A stretch of DNA of 64,000 nucleotides from Phycisphaerae bacterium (GCA_013360585.1 JABWBH010000025.1:36905-100904); one strand, 5' to 3'; shown: positions 1-9,019, counted from the stretch's first letter. The notes: a model not told the origin generated them from the sequence alone. A program made the numbers and translations.

Positions 1-225
1 CCCCCGTGCATACGACCCCCCTTTTTCGTTCCGACTTCCCCCTATCCGACATCCCGATCCTACCCGATCAGACCGTGAAACCGAAATCGCACCATCCACG
101 TTCGATCGCTCGCGCTGCGCCTGCATGAACGGCGACAGCCTCCTGCCTCACATCGGCGCGGCTTTACCCCCCGCCGCACGGTCGATAACATCGCCGCGCG
201 GCGACGACGTGACCGCCGCAGGTCC
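1..225. other. Leading non-coding stretch
   Basis: No convincing reading frame, RNA fold or repeat is visible between the window edge and the tRNA. It presumably carries the tRNA promoter and the 3' flank of a gene outside the window. Confidence 0.4.
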
Positions 226-299
226 GCGCCCGTAGCTCAATTGGACAGAGTGGCAGACTTCGAATCTGAAGGTTGGAGGTTCGAGTCCTCCCGGGCGCA
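226..299 (+). tRNA. tRNA-Arg (anticodon TCG)
   Basis: A full cloverleaf can be folded. The acceptor GCGCCCG pairs with CGGGCGC, the D stem GCTC pairs with GAGT, the anticodon loop is CTTCGAA with anticodon TCG, and the T arm is GGAGG-TTCGAGT-CCTCC. The discriminator base is A299. The outermost anticodon-stem pair (G-A) is mismatched. CCA is not encoded, since the next bases are ATG, so CCA must be added post-transcriptionally. The start codon of mutY follows with no spacer. Confidence 0.95.
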
Positions 300-1409
300 A
301 TGCAGGCTCACGCAACCGTGCGAACCACCGTCTCGCTCGAATCCGCCGCGCCGATCGTACGCCGGCGCCTCCTGCGCTGGTATGACCGCCACCGCCGCGA
401 ACTCCCTTGGCGGCGCAACCCGCCCGACCCTTACGCCACGCTCGTCTCCGAGTTCATGCTCCAGCAGACCCAGGTGAAAACCGTCCTGCCTTATTTCGAA
501 CGCTTCATGCGCCGTTTCCCCACCTTGCGATCTCTGGCGTCGGCGTCGATCGACGACGTCCTCCCTTTCTGGGCGGGACTGGGCTACTACCGCCGCTGTC
601 ACCACCTTCATGCCGCGGCATGCGCCATCGTGGACCGCCACCAAGGCCGCATCCCGAAAGACGTGGAAGCGCTCCGCGCGCTGCCCGGCGTCGGGGCGTA
701 CACCGCCGGCGCGATCGCATCGATCGTCTTTAACGTCGCCGTCCCGGCGGTGGACGGGAACGTCTGCCGCGTGCTTGCCCGCCTCCGCGGCGACGATCCG
801 AAGTCCGCTGGAAGTCGCCCGCTGAACGAGATGCTCGCCGCCCGTCTTGTCGCCCCGCGGCGTCCCGGTGACTTCAATCAGGCCTTGATGGAGCTTGGCG
901 CGCTGATCTGCACCCCCCGATCTCCGGATTGCCCTCGCTGCCCGCTCCGCGCTTTGTGCCCCAGTCGAGACCGAACCGCGGCGCTTCCGGCTCGCCGCAA
1001 AACGCCGCCTTCGGAATCCCCCCGCACCTTACACGTCGTCGCTCTCGCCATCCTCCGCAAGGAGCAAACGTTCCTCGTGCGCAGACCCGACCGCGGATTG
1101 TGGGCGGGCTTGTACATGTGGCCGACGGCCGAATGCCTCCCTCACGCCGACCGCGACGCCGTCGCGCTGAACCTTTGCCGGCGGCTCCTGCCCCGCGCCG
1201 CGGCGCTTCCGCGCCACGCAGGACATGTGCGACACGTGCTCACGCACCGCACCGTCCACTTTGACGTGTACGTCGTGCGCGTCAGTGTCGGCGCACGACC
1301 GACCATCACCGGACGCTGGAGATTGCCCACGTCCCCCGGAACCGACCCGCCCCTCAGCACGGCTCAGCGCAAACTGGAGGCTTGTCTGGTTTCGCACGCC
1401 TCCGCTTGA
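300..1409 (+). CDS. mutY: A/G-specific adenine DNA glycosylase MutY
   Basis: MutY removes adenine mispaired with 8-oxoguanine or guanine in base excision repair. The 369-residue product has the catalytic Glu near residue 51 (SEFMLQQTQV), the helix-hairpin-helix LPGVGAYTAGA at 128-138, the catalytic Asp at 152 (VDGNVCRV), and four [4Fe-4S] cysteines at about 204, 211, 214 and 220 with C-X6-C-X2-C-X5-C spacing. A NUDIX-like C-terminal domain begins near residue 240 (AILRKEQTFLVRRP) and would recognise 8-oxoG. The frame stays open further upstream, but that part lies inside the tRNA, so ATG300 is preferred. It directly abuts the mature tRNA 3' end and has no Shine-Dalgarno sequence. Confidence 0.93.
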   Translation: MQAHATVRTTVSLESAAPIVRRRLLRWYDRHRRELPWRRNPPDPYATLVSEFMLQQTQVKTVLPYFERFMRRFPTLRSLASASIDDVLPFWAGLGYYRRCHHLHAAACAIVDRHQGRIPKDVEALRALPGVGAYTAGAIASIVFNVAVPAVDGNVCRVLARLRGDDPKSAGSRPLNEMLAARLVAPRRPGDFNQALMELGALICTPRSPDCPRCPLRALCPSRDRTAALPARRKTPPSESPRTLHVVALAILRKEQTFLVRRPDRGLWAGLYMWPTAECLPHADRDAVALNLCRRLLPRAAALPRHAGHVRHVLTHRTVHFDVYVVRVSVGARPTITGRWRLPTSPGTDPPLSTAQRKLEACLVSHASA

Positions 1410-1440
1410 CACTCCGGGCGGCGACCGGTCAATTCGTTGC

Positions 1441-2757
1441 ATGAACGCTCAGCTTCAGCAGCGCGTCGAGGCGGCGAGGGAAACGCTGGACGCCCACGTC
1501 CGCAACATCATCGCGTGGCATTTCGATCCGAAGACCGGCTGTCCCTTCTGGCTGGAGTACGCCGACCGCCTCGGCTGGGATCCGCGCGAGCACGTGCATA
1601 CCTACGCCGATCTCGACCTGTTTCCCCCGTTCCAGGATGAGTGGCTGCGCGGCGGACCGGTGCGGCGCTGGGTTCCGAAGGGCCTGGCGCACAAACCCGT
1701 CTACGTCTTTGAGACCGGCGGCAGCACCGGCGTACCCAAGACGCGCATCAACATCGACGACTTCCGCATCGACTACGAGATGTTCAGCGAAACCCTGGAC
1801 GATCGTTACTTCCCGAAGGGCGCCGACTGGCTCATGCTCGGTCCGTCCGGCCCGCGACGCCTGCGCCTCGCCGTCGAGCACCTGGCGCAGCATCGCGGCG
1901 GCATCTGCTTCTGCGTCGATCTCGATCCGCGCTGGGTCACGAAACTCATCAAGTCCGGCCGGATGGACCTGATGCACGAGTACAAGGATCACGTCATCCA
2001 TCAGGCGCTCACGATCCTCCGCGCGCATCCCAACATCCGCTGCATGTTCGCCACGCCGAAACTGCTCGAGGCGCTGTGCGAAAAAATCTCCCTCGTGCAG
2101 GCCGGCATCACCGGCGTCTTCTGCGGCGGAACCTCGATGACCGCCCAGTTCCACCGCTTCGCCCGGGAGGAATTGCTGGAAGGCGGACCCGACTGGTGGA
2201 AACCGAGCCGTGTCCGTCAGGAAGCGGGTTCTGCAACCTCTGCTCCAGGCGACACGAACGCGAACGCAGAATGCAGCATGAGGACTGAAGAACGTCAATC
2301 TCATGACGCGGATCATTCTCCTTCCCGCATCCCGCCTTCCGCATGCCCCATCGATTTCGTCCCCACCTACGGCAACACCCTGATGGGCCTCGCCACGCAC
2401 AAGCCCTTCGACCCGGCCGACCGTTACGCGGTGATCTATCATCCCCCGCATCCGCGCGCCGTGATTGAAGTCGTCGATCCGAAATCCACGGAGAGCCCCG
2501 ACGCCTGGCACATCCCGCCGCACGGCGCCGGCGCTGCTAACCCCGGACGCGGCGGCGAACGTCACCGTCTCGTCCCTTACGGCGAAGTGGGCCGCGTCCG
2601 CCTCACCACCCTCACCCGGGAGTTCTTCATGCCCCGCTTCCTCGAACGCGACGAAGCCGTCCGACATCCGCCGTGCGAACGCTATCCCTGGGACGGCGCC
2701 GGCGACGTGCGCCCCTTCTCGGGCTTCGCCGTGCCGATCGTCGAAGGGGTGTACTGA
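1441..2757 (+). CDS. PaaK/LuxE-like AMP-dependent ligase
   Basis: This is a 438-residue member of the phenylacetate-CoA ligase/LuxE branch of adenylate-forming enzymes, which activate a carboxylate with ATP. The phosphate-binding motif FETGGSTGVPKTR is clear near residue 90, and GVFCGGTSMT and FVPTYGNTLMGL match later family blocks. The substrate cannot be told. The start at 1441 begins a well-behaved N-terminus, whereas the open frame further upstream overlaps mutY. Residues of about 256-302 are low-complexity, and their DNA (2262-2342) consists of 7-bp repeat units on both strands. The reading frame survives this apparent insertion, but function may be impaired because it falls between conserved blocks. 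Confidence 0.78.
   Translation: MNAQLQQRVEAARETLDAHVRNIIAWHFDPKTGCPFWLEYADRLGWDPREHVHTYADLDLFPPFQDEWLRGGPVRRWVPKGLAHKPVYVFETGGSTGVPKTRINIDDFRIDYEMFSETLDDRYFPKGADWLMLGPSGPRRLRLAVEHLAQHRGGICFCVDLDPRWVTKLIKSGRMDLMHEYKDHVIHQALTILRAHPNIRCMFATPKLLEALCEKISLVQAGITGVFCGGTSMTAQFHRFAREELLEGGPDWWKPSRVRQEAGSATSAPGDTNANAECSMRTEERQSHDADHSPSRIPPSACPIDFVPTYGNTLMGLATHKPFDPADRYAVIYHPPHPRAVIEVVDPKSTESPDAWHIPPHGAGAANPGRGGERHRLVPYGEVGRVRLTTLTREFFMPRFLERDEAVRHPPCERYPWDGAGDVRPFSGFAVPIVEGVY
2262..2342. repeat. 7-bp periodic repeat pair inside a ligase gene
   Basis: Five consecutive 7-mers of the GAATGCA type (2262-2296) face four 7-mers of the complementary type (ATCCCGC-like, 2315-2342) across an 18-bp spacer. The whole block is 81 bp, so it keeps the ligase reading frame. 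The same GAATGNN units recur at 40144-40178 and 42604-42624. Confidence 0.6.
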
Positions 2758-2826
2758 ACCGCAGCACGCGGCGGAATCGCTCGAACCGGTGATCTCTCGG
2801 CGCTCGTCACCGCTTAATCCTTCGCG

Positions 2827-3810
2827 TCATTGTCGCCGCGCCGCATTCGGATCGACGCGCATCAAGCGCCCGAACTCCTCGGCGACGCGAACCCAGTCCG
2901 TCTCGCCGGTGTAGACGATGCACGCGGCGGACTTTCGACGGGAAAGCTCCTGCAAGGCTTCAGCCGGGGTGAAGAAGCGCTTTCCCCCCGAATACGGCGG
3001 ACCGGCGAGGCGCACCTGGAGCTTCTCGATCGTGCGGGATTCCGGGACCGTCTCGTGCATCTGCACCTCCGCCCCGCGCAGGGCCTCCGCCAGCGGGTTC
3101 TCCGCCCACGCGCGATAGCCGGTCAGAAACCGGGAACGCGGCACGGCGGCGTACACACGGCGCGTCAGCTCCGCCGTCTCCTCCCGGCGTCGTGCGTTCG
3201 ACGGCGTGTCGAGCAGCACCACCGGCATGTTCCACCAGAACTCCAGCCCGGTCTCCGCGAGCGGTCTGAGAACCGCTGAAATCTCCGCCAGCGTCTTAGG
3301 CGATCGTCCGCCGTGAAACTCGCCCAGCGCGGTCTCGTTCTCAAGCACAACGACGTTGTTCCCCGTGAGGGCGACCACGCGCCGTGCCACGCGGGCGAGC
3401 CGCTCCCACCCCGCCGCCTCGTGAAACGTCGGACGCAGATCAAAGTGCGTCTTGAACCCGCCGATCACATGAAGGTTCGCGGGCTTGTCGCGCATCAACG
3501 CGGCGTACACGCCCTCCACGCGCGCCGGAACCGTCGTCACGATCGCCACGTCCGTCACCTGGGCCCACGCCTTCAGTCCTTCGCAGGCGTGATCCAGCCC
3601 CGACACGCCAGACCTCGACGCCACATCCTCGAAGGGCAGGTTCATCTCCAGCCAGGGAATAAGCGTCGGGTGCTTCGCCGGTTCGATCGCTCGGGATACT
3701 TCGACGGAGGCGTCAAGGTCGGGCGCGACGGCCGGTCTGGCGAAAAGCGCTGCTGCAACGCCAAAAGAGAAGAACAGCGACGGGATGTTGAGAGCGCTGT
3801 AGTGCGGCAT
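2827..3810 (-). CDS. Secreted protein of unknown function
   Basis: The 327-residue product opens with a hydrophobic segment ending in an Ala-rich cleavage-like site (LFFSFGVAAALFARPAVA), so it is probably exported. The rest is a soluble alpha/beta protein with alternating hydrophobic strands (VAIVTTVPA, LHVIGGF, NVVVLENETALGEFHGG, EFWWNMPVVLLDTP). This could be a TIM-barrel fold such as a glycoside hydrolase or deacetylase. I recognise no family signature. It lies convergent to the ligase and downstream of the formyltransferase-fold gene on the same strand, which suggests surface carbohydrate or envelope work. That is only an inference. Confidence 0.6.
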   Translation of the reverse strand: MPHYSALNIPSLFFSFGVAAALFARPAVAPDLDASVEVSRAIEPAKHPTLIPWLEMNLPFEDVASRSGVSGLDHACEGLKAWAQVTDVAIVTTVPARVEGVYAALMRDKPANLHVIGGFKTHFDLRPTFHEAAGWERLARVARRVVALTGNNVVVLENETALGEFHGGRSPKTLAEISAVLRPLAETGLEFWWNMPVVLLDTPSNARRREETAELTRRVYAAVPRSRFLTGYRAWAENPLAEALRGAEVQMHETVPESRTIEKLQVRLAGPPYSGGKRFFTPAEALQELSRRKSAACIVYTGETDWVRVAEEFGRLMRVDPNAARRQ

Positions 3811-3869
3811 CGGGAGGCCATCTTATTCTCCACGGATGCCGGGCGGAATTCTTCCGGTCGCCGGAACAA

Positions 3870-4883
3870 TCACTCCACCAGCCTCACCCGCGGGGCAACC
3901 TCCGCCGCGCGGGCGACGTAGCGCGGGATCAGACCGTCCGCCAGCATCTCGTGCAGACGGACCACCTGGCGCGGGTGGAAATCGCGCCGCAGATACAGGC
4001 GCGGGTTCGGAACCGCCCACTGCGGAACCGGGGCGAGCCGACCCTCGCTCAGTTCGCGCGCCGCGAGGATCATTTTCTCCACCCCGGCGAGGATCGCCTT
4101 GCACCCGATCATGTGCGGACCGTCCTCGGCGGCGATGACCGGACGGGCGTGATGCAGGATCGGACCGCTATCGATCCCCGCGTCGATCAGGTGGACCGTC
4201 GCCCCGACGTACTCCGGTTCGTCGTTCAGGAGCGGGTAGAAGTTCGTCGCCGTCCCCCGGTAATACGGCGACAGCCCCAGGTGCAGATTGATGATCCGTC
4301 CGGCGAAGGCGTCCAGCAGCGGCGGCTTGATCAGGTTCGTGCCGTAAACCAGGAGCGCCCCGGCGCCGGCCTCTTGCAGGAACTGCAGCGTGTCCGCCGA
4401 ATTGAGCTTGCCCGGCGCGATGGGCCTGACGGAACAACCCGCGTCTGCTCCGCCCGACCCGCGCGAAACTTCCGCTTCCTTTGCGCGGTCCGAGCCCGCC
4501 GGTCCGATTTCCGCAGCCGTGCCGGCCCTCGCTGCCGAAACGGTTGCCGCCGCCGAGACCTTTACCGCACCCGAACCGGCAGGGATGGCTCCTGCGGCGT
4601 AAACGACGGCGACGCCGGCGGGACCGGCGGACGAACCGTGTTCGATGAACGCGGCGTCATGTCCGAAATACCGCTCCTCCTGCCGGGCGCGGTCCTCGTA
4701 ATGCTCGCAAACGATGCGCCGCTCGCCCTCGGTCAGATCAGCCTCCGACGCCGTGGCCGCGGGCGAATACCCCGTCCGCTCATACCCGACCGCAACGACA
4801 GGCAACGCCCGGCGCAACGCGTTGGCCACATACCGATGCCGCGTCTCGACGCTGGTGAGGACGGCGAACTTCACAAGCAGCAT
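3870..4883 (-). CDS. Formyltransferase-fold protein with low-complexity insertion
   Basis: The C-terminal half carries the formyl-transferase signature: INLHLGLSPYYRGTATNFYP, then VGATVHLIDAGIDSGPI, as in methionyl-tRNA formyltransferase, PurN and sugar formyltransferases that use 10-formyl-THF. The N-terminus MLLVKFAVLTS starts the Rossmann-like fold. Between them, roughly residues 85-150, lies an Ala/Gly/Ser-rich stretch unlike the rest. Length (337 residues) is close to Fmt, but the sequence looks more like the sugar-type subgroup than housekeeping Fmt. The substrate is unknown. Confidence 0.72.
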   Translation of the reverse strand: MLLVKFAVLTSVETRHRYVANALRRALPVVAVGYERTGYSPAATASEADLTEGERRIVCEHYEDRARQEERYFGHDAAFIEHGSSAGPAGVAVVYAAGAIPAGSGAVKVSAAATVSAARAGTAAEIGPAGSDRAKEAEVSRGSGGADAGCSVRPIAPGKLNSADTLQFLQEAGAGALLVYGTNLIKPPLLDAFAGRIINLHLGLSPYYRGTATNFYPLLNDEPEYVGATVHLIDAGIDSGPILHHARPVIAAEDGPHMIGCKAILAGVEKMILAARELSEGRLAPVPQWAVPNPRLYLRRDFHPRQVVRLHEMLADGLIPRYVARAAEVAPRVRLVE

Positions 4884-4969
4884 ATCGGCGCGTCGGCCGA
4901 TTCTATGTGAACGAATCTGACGGGGTTCACCCTCCGCGATCCCCGATCTCGGCGGGCGATGGGGATCGC

Positions 4970-6473
4970 TTACCTGGGGCGCTCGCCGGATTCCGCTTGT
5001 CGGATCGCTCGGTCATGATCCGCGGTCCCCAGAATTCGGTGTATCCCGGTTGAACCTGGTTTGGCGGATTCTTCTTGGATCGCCTCTTCCTTCTGCCTCG
5101 GCGTAAGCAGAGCAACCAGTTGCGGTCTCAATCGCTCTTCGAATAGGCGAGCCACCGGCACCCGCAGGCGACGTTGCTCCTCCAGCGGCTCGGCCCGACG
5201 CGGGTCTGCGTCAGCTCCCTTTGAGGATGAAATGGCCGCAAGTTTCGATGCGACGGCTTCGAGCTCCGAGCGGCGCTCGCGAAGATGCGCGACGGCATTG
5301 GCCCGACAGGTTCGGTGGATATCCCAGGCCTTCTCCGCCTGCTCCTGTGTTAGCCGGAACGCTCGGACGAATCGCCGAACGAATTCCGACCAAAGGACAG
5401 GATCGTCCGCGGAGACTGCAATATCCCAGGCACCGAGTCCGGCATCGGACGAAGGCGTCCGCCCCTGCGACCGACCTCCCTTATGGTCCGCCAGCAGCTT
5501 CTGAATTGTTGTAAAGTCCAATTCTCCAGCGGCCTGGCGGGCATGCGCCTCCTGGATGGGAATCCCCTTTGCACCATCCCACACGAGAACCGTGCCGCCC
5601 GACGCAACGCTTGCCCCAACGGGAATTCCAAGCATTTGAGGCGAAAGTCGTGAATCATGAAACGGTTCGTCAAACCGGGCCGACAGGATCGAGATCGTCT
5701 GGTAAAGCTCGCCTCTTTCCCGAAACTCCGCACGCCAAAGGATAAGCGCGCTCATGGCTCTCGTAGGTCAGCGAGCACTCCTGCAATACTTCACCTTCCC
5801 GAATGTAAGCGCATTCAACAGGCTGATGCCCCAGCGCCGGATCGAGAACCCACTGGTATACGACGCCGTCCCTGGGAAACGCTCTCACGATCACACGATC
5901 GTTCGCATCCTGATCCACCGTGTAAGGCCCCAGATCGCCCCATGCGATCGCGTCCCATGAGGTCATATGCGTGGGACTCGGCCAGAATCCAAGGGTGTGA
6001 ATGTCCACATAAGGTTGGCGGTTGCGTGAGTCGCCGGGGTCCGCCATCTTTGCCGTCGCTGAGTGCTCGGTGTAGGCGTATTGCACGCCGTCCCTTAGAA
6101 GGACACGGCGCTCGGAGTAGGTGTGAATATCGTCCTCCGCCCTCCCGGAGGGTCGCATGTCGTCCGCATACTGTCGCCCGGTCTCGTCGCCGCGCCGAAT
6201 CCAGATCGCGTCGTCCCCGGCGTTGCGCGTCGTGAAATACTGGGTTACGGATGAAGTCCGGTGATCGGTGACGGACCACTCGATCTCCGCCGTGCACCAG
6301 CCCAGCCGCATCTCTTTGCCAGCGGAGATAACCTCTGGCGGGATGGGTCCGGCCGACGCCGCGCCGGCAACCCCCGTTACCATTAACAACGTGGCCGGGA
6401 AGTGCGATGGGATACGGCGTCCTTGATCTTGATCGTGATCATCACGTGACCGGAAGTTCCGCAGGAAACGCAC
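4970..6473 (-). pseudogene. Secreted unknown protein, frameshifted
   Basis: Two same-strand frames, 6473-5670 and 5755-4970, overlap by 86 bp and read as one protein if a single base is skipped near 5735-5741. The upstream frame gives LTYESHERAYP and the other continues WRAEFRERGELYQTISILS, a natural joint. The upstream part starts at GTG 6473 behind GGAGGA and has a signal-peptide-like segment ending ASA. The downstream part ends in an Arg/Glu-rich helical region that resembles a long coil (RRSELEAVASKLAAISS). No family is recognised. It may be a true pseudogene, a programmed shift or a sequencing error. A homopolymer of doubtful quality lies less than 400 bp upstream of its start. Confidence 0.6.
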
Positions 6474-6866
6474 GTTAGTCTCCTCCCCGTAGAGATGCCT
6501 TCGAACCGTTTGCGAATCCGAACCGGGTGGATTAGCCGATCAGAACCCTTTGTTGGCGTATCCCATTTGTCTTTTGTCCACAAGGCGCCGCCGCAACGGT
6601 CAAAACGAACGTCCCGAGCGACGCTTCAGGCAGCGCGGCCGCCTCGCTCGATCGGATGGAAACCAGGATCAGGCACAGACTCAGGACCGGCAGGAAAATC
6701 GTTCACGTCATGTTCGGACTCCGATCAGAGGTCATTCTGGCGTATGCGGGACGATCCGCACACCCGGTACCAGGTGATTATCCAACGGCGACTGCTTCCA
6801 TTACAAGAGAAAAATGGGGGGGGGGGGGGGGGGGGGGCTCGTATTAGAGGACTTTTATTGATGGTA
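6474..6866. other. Non-coding spacer with homopolymer
   Basis: This is a spacer of about 390 bp between two minus-strand genes. Apart from the G-tract at 6816-6837 I see no gene, RNA or terminator. Local composition just around the G-tract (AAGAGAAAAAT before it, ATTAGAGGAC after it) is AT-richer than its surroundings. Confidence 0.4.
6816..6837 (+). repeat. 22-base G homopolymer
   Basis: There are twenty-two consecutive G residues, by far the longest homopolymer in the window. It could be a real slippery tract, or a poly-G artefact of two-colour Illumina chemistry left where contigs were joined. Confidence 0.9.
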
Positions 6867-8081
6867 TCATTCGAACCTCAGCGCCTCCACTGGGTCCATC
6901 CGGGCCGCTCGGATGGCGGGGTAGAGGCCGCTGACCAGTCCGACAAAGGTCGCCACCACCAGCGCCATGACGATGCTCGCCGGCGGCGTGTACGTCTTCA
7001 GCACCGCCGTGATCTGCGACAGCAGGTCGCTGAAAGCGTAACCCACCACCACGCCCAGCGCCCCGCCGAGCAGGCTGATGACCCCCGCCTCGACGAAGAA
7101 CTGGAACCAGATGTCCACGGGTCGCGCCCCGACGGCGATGCGCACGCCGATCTCCCGCGTCCGCTCCGTCACCGAGACCATCATGATGTTCATGATCCCG
7201 ATCCCGCCGACGACCAGCGAGATGCCCGCGATGCTGTAAAGCACGACGGCCATGATGAGCGTGACGTCGCGGAGCTGGTTCTTCGCCTGTTCCTGGGTGA
7301 GGATCTGGAAGTCGTCCGGCTCGCCGGCGCGCAGGTTGTGCGACTCCCGGAGGATGCGCGTCACGCTGTCGAGGCAGGAGGACAACCTGCGGGAATCGGC
7401 CGCCTGCACGACGAGCATGTCGAGATAGCGCGCTCCGGTCATGCGCTGCAGCGCCGTCACCGGGACGAACACCATGTTGTCCACCTCGACAAAGCCCAAC
7501 ATGCCGCGCTCCTCCATCACGCCGCGGACGATGAAGCGCTTGCCGTTGAGATCGACGTCCTGCCCGACGGCCGGGCGCGCGCCGAAGAGATCCTGCTTGA
7601 CCTGGTGTCCGAGGACGCAGACGAACGCCCCGTTGCCGTCGAGATCCTCCGGTTCCAGGAAGCGCCCGTCGGCGGGTTCGTAACTGTTCATCGAGGCGTA
7701 GGCGTCGCTGGTGCCCATCATCGTGCATTGCGTGGTGCGGGCGAGCTTCTGCGCCTGCGCCGGGCGCTGCATCTGCGGACAGGTCGCCCTGACGGATTCC
7801 GACGCTTTTCGACGAATCAGGGCTTCGTCGTCGAGAGTCAGCGACGGAGGCATGACGCCGCGGCGGCGGGTGCGGTCGCTGCTGCCGTTGATCACGATGA
7901 GCTGGTCCGCGCCCAGGGCTTCGAAGCGCTGGAGGATGTCGCGCTCCATCCCCTTCAGCACGGAAACCGCGGAAATCACGGCCGCCACGCCGATGATGAC
8001 GCCGAGCGTCGCCAGGATCGACCGGAGGAAGTTCGCCCGGAGACTGACCAAGGCCATCTTGAAGATGCGCAGGAAAATCAC
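6867..8081 (-). CDS. MacB/FtsX-type ABC transporter permease
   Basis: This is a 404-residue inner-membrane permease of the MacB_PCD-FtsX family, which exports or extracts substrates with a partner ATPase. It has an N-terminal helix with the family motif LRSILATLGVIIGVAAVISA, then a large periplasmic domain of about 230 residues. Three C-terminal helices follow, including GGIGIMNIMMVSVTERTREIG, and the protein ends GLYPAIRAARMDPVEALRFE-like. GTG 8081 is chosen because it leaves a short cytoplasmic lead before the first helix; an ATG eight codons later is also possible. No ATPase or periplasmic adaptor gene adjoins it, so the ATPase must be encoded elsewhere. Confidence 0.85.
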   Translation of the reverse strand: MIFLRIFKMALVSLRANFLRSILATLGVIIGVAAVISAVSVLKGMERDILQRFEALGADQLIVINGSSDRTRRRGVMPPSLTLDDEALIRRKASESVRATCPQMQRPAQAQKLARTTQCTMMGTSDAYASMNSYEPADGRFLEPEDLDGNGAFVCVLGHQVKQDLFGARPAVGQDVDLNGKRFIVRGVMEERGMLGFVEVDNMVFVPVTALQRMTGARYLDMLVVQAADSRRLSSCLDSVTRILRESHNLRAGEPDDFQILTQEQAKNQLRDVTLIMAVVLYSIAGISLVVGGIGIMNIMMVSVTERTREIGVRIAVGARPVDIWFQFFVEAGVISLLGGALGVVVGYAFSDLLSQITAVLKTYTPPASIVMALVVATFVGLVSGLYPAIRAARMDPVEALRFE

Positions 8082-8379
8082 GGTCCGCCATGTTAAACCG
8101 GGCACTCGGCGGCGACAACCCGTCGCACCGTGTTGCACCGCCTTGCCGGGGGGAGACTGGACACCGCCGGTCCCGATCCGTTAGGGTACGCGCCGGGTGC
8201 GGTCCACGAACCGGAAACCGATCGTATTCGCGGCGGGGAGGCGACGAAGAAGACGCTGCGCGGCCTGAATCGGACGATGAAACGCGCGTTCAAAGCCGAT
8301 GGGCCCGCGTGAGAATCAGGCGCTTCCTTGACCGGCGCGGTTCGGTTTTGACACACGTCTTATGAACAAGGAGATGCGA

Positions 8380-8943
8380 ATGAAAAAGCAGGGGCTTGGG
8401 GTGTTGGGGCTTTGCGTGATGGGCGCGCTGGTTTCGGGATGCGCGTCGAACAAGATGAACATGGAGGAGATGATGCAGGCGCCGTCGCGCCCGGCGGAGC
8501 TGGACGCGCTGAACGCATTCACGGGAACGTGGAGCACGTCGTGGGAGTGCACGATGGAGGGCATGCCCGAACCGATGAAGGGCACGGGCACGTCGGTCGT
8601 CGCGTGGGAGTGCGACACGTGGGTGCTGCTGGAGCGCTTCAGCGGTTCGATGGGCGAGGACAAGTTCCAGGGCATCGGGATGTGGTCCTACGATCCGAAG
8701 AGCGGGAAGTACCCGATGCGCTGGATGGACAGCTTCGGCGGCGTCGGCGACGGAACGGCGACGTATGACGCCGCGACGCGCACCTGGACGGTGAAGGGCA
8801 AGGGCTCCGGCATGCAGGACTCCGTGATGGAAGGCACGATGCGCTTCGTGGACGACAACACGATGGAGTGGACGCACACGGAGTGGAACTCCTGGAAGAC
8901 GCAGAAGACGATGAGCATGAAGGGCACCAGCCGGAAGCAGTGA
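8380..8943 (+). CDS. Lipoprotein with DUF1579-like domain
   Basis: The 187-residue product has a lipoprotein signal peptide with lipobox LVSGC (Cys near residue 22). The mature part begins with a FTGTWSTSWECTMEGMPEPMKG block typical in layout of DUF1579 proteins: a TWS start, Gly-Thr-Gly strands, and a repeated W-hydrophobic beta pattern. That fold is a small beta barrel of unknown role. The start is set by AAGGAG at 8368-8373, seven bases before ATG 8380; an ATG at 8362 lacks a ribosome site. An intrinsic terminator follows the gene, so it is probably monocistronic. The 300 bp upstream shows no other gene. Confidence 0.75.
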   Translation: MKKQGLGVLGLCVMGALVSGCASNKMNMEEMMQAPSRPAELDALNAFTGTWSTSWECTMEGMPEPMKGTGTSVVAWECDTWVLLERFSGSMGEDKFQGIGMWSYDPKSGKYPMRWMDSFGGVGDGTATYDAATRTWTVKGKGSGMQDSVMEGTMRFVDDNTMEWTHTEWNSWKTQKTMSMKGTSRKQ

Positions 8944-8987
8944 TGCGCGAGGGCGGGGCGCTTTGATCCCCGTCGGTTTCCGTCCCA

Positions 8988-9019
8988 CCCCCTCCCGCCG
9001 ACGGGCCGGAGGGGGTTTT
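8988..9019 (+). terminator. Intrinsic terminator
   Basis: CCCCCTCC (8988-8995) pairs with GGAGGGGG (9008-9015) around a 12-base loop and is followed by TTTTCT. It lies 45 bp past the stop of the lipoprotein gene. Confidence 0.85.

Noticed and set aside
237..644. Minus-strand 135-codon frame over mutY and the tRNA
   Set aside because: It crosses the tRNA in antisense and has no motif. The plus strand encodes MutY with all catalytic residues.
5670..6473. Two separate overlapping genes instead of a frameshift
   Set aside because: The upstream frame loses protein-like character right after the point where the other frame gains it, and the second frame has no ribosome site at its ATG 5755. A frameshifted single gene fits better.
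6844..8118. Long frame overlapping the FtsX permease in another phase, reading His/Arg/Gly-rich
   Set aside because: It is a high-GC shadow of the permease gene. The permease frame has membrane helices and family motifs and the shadow has none.
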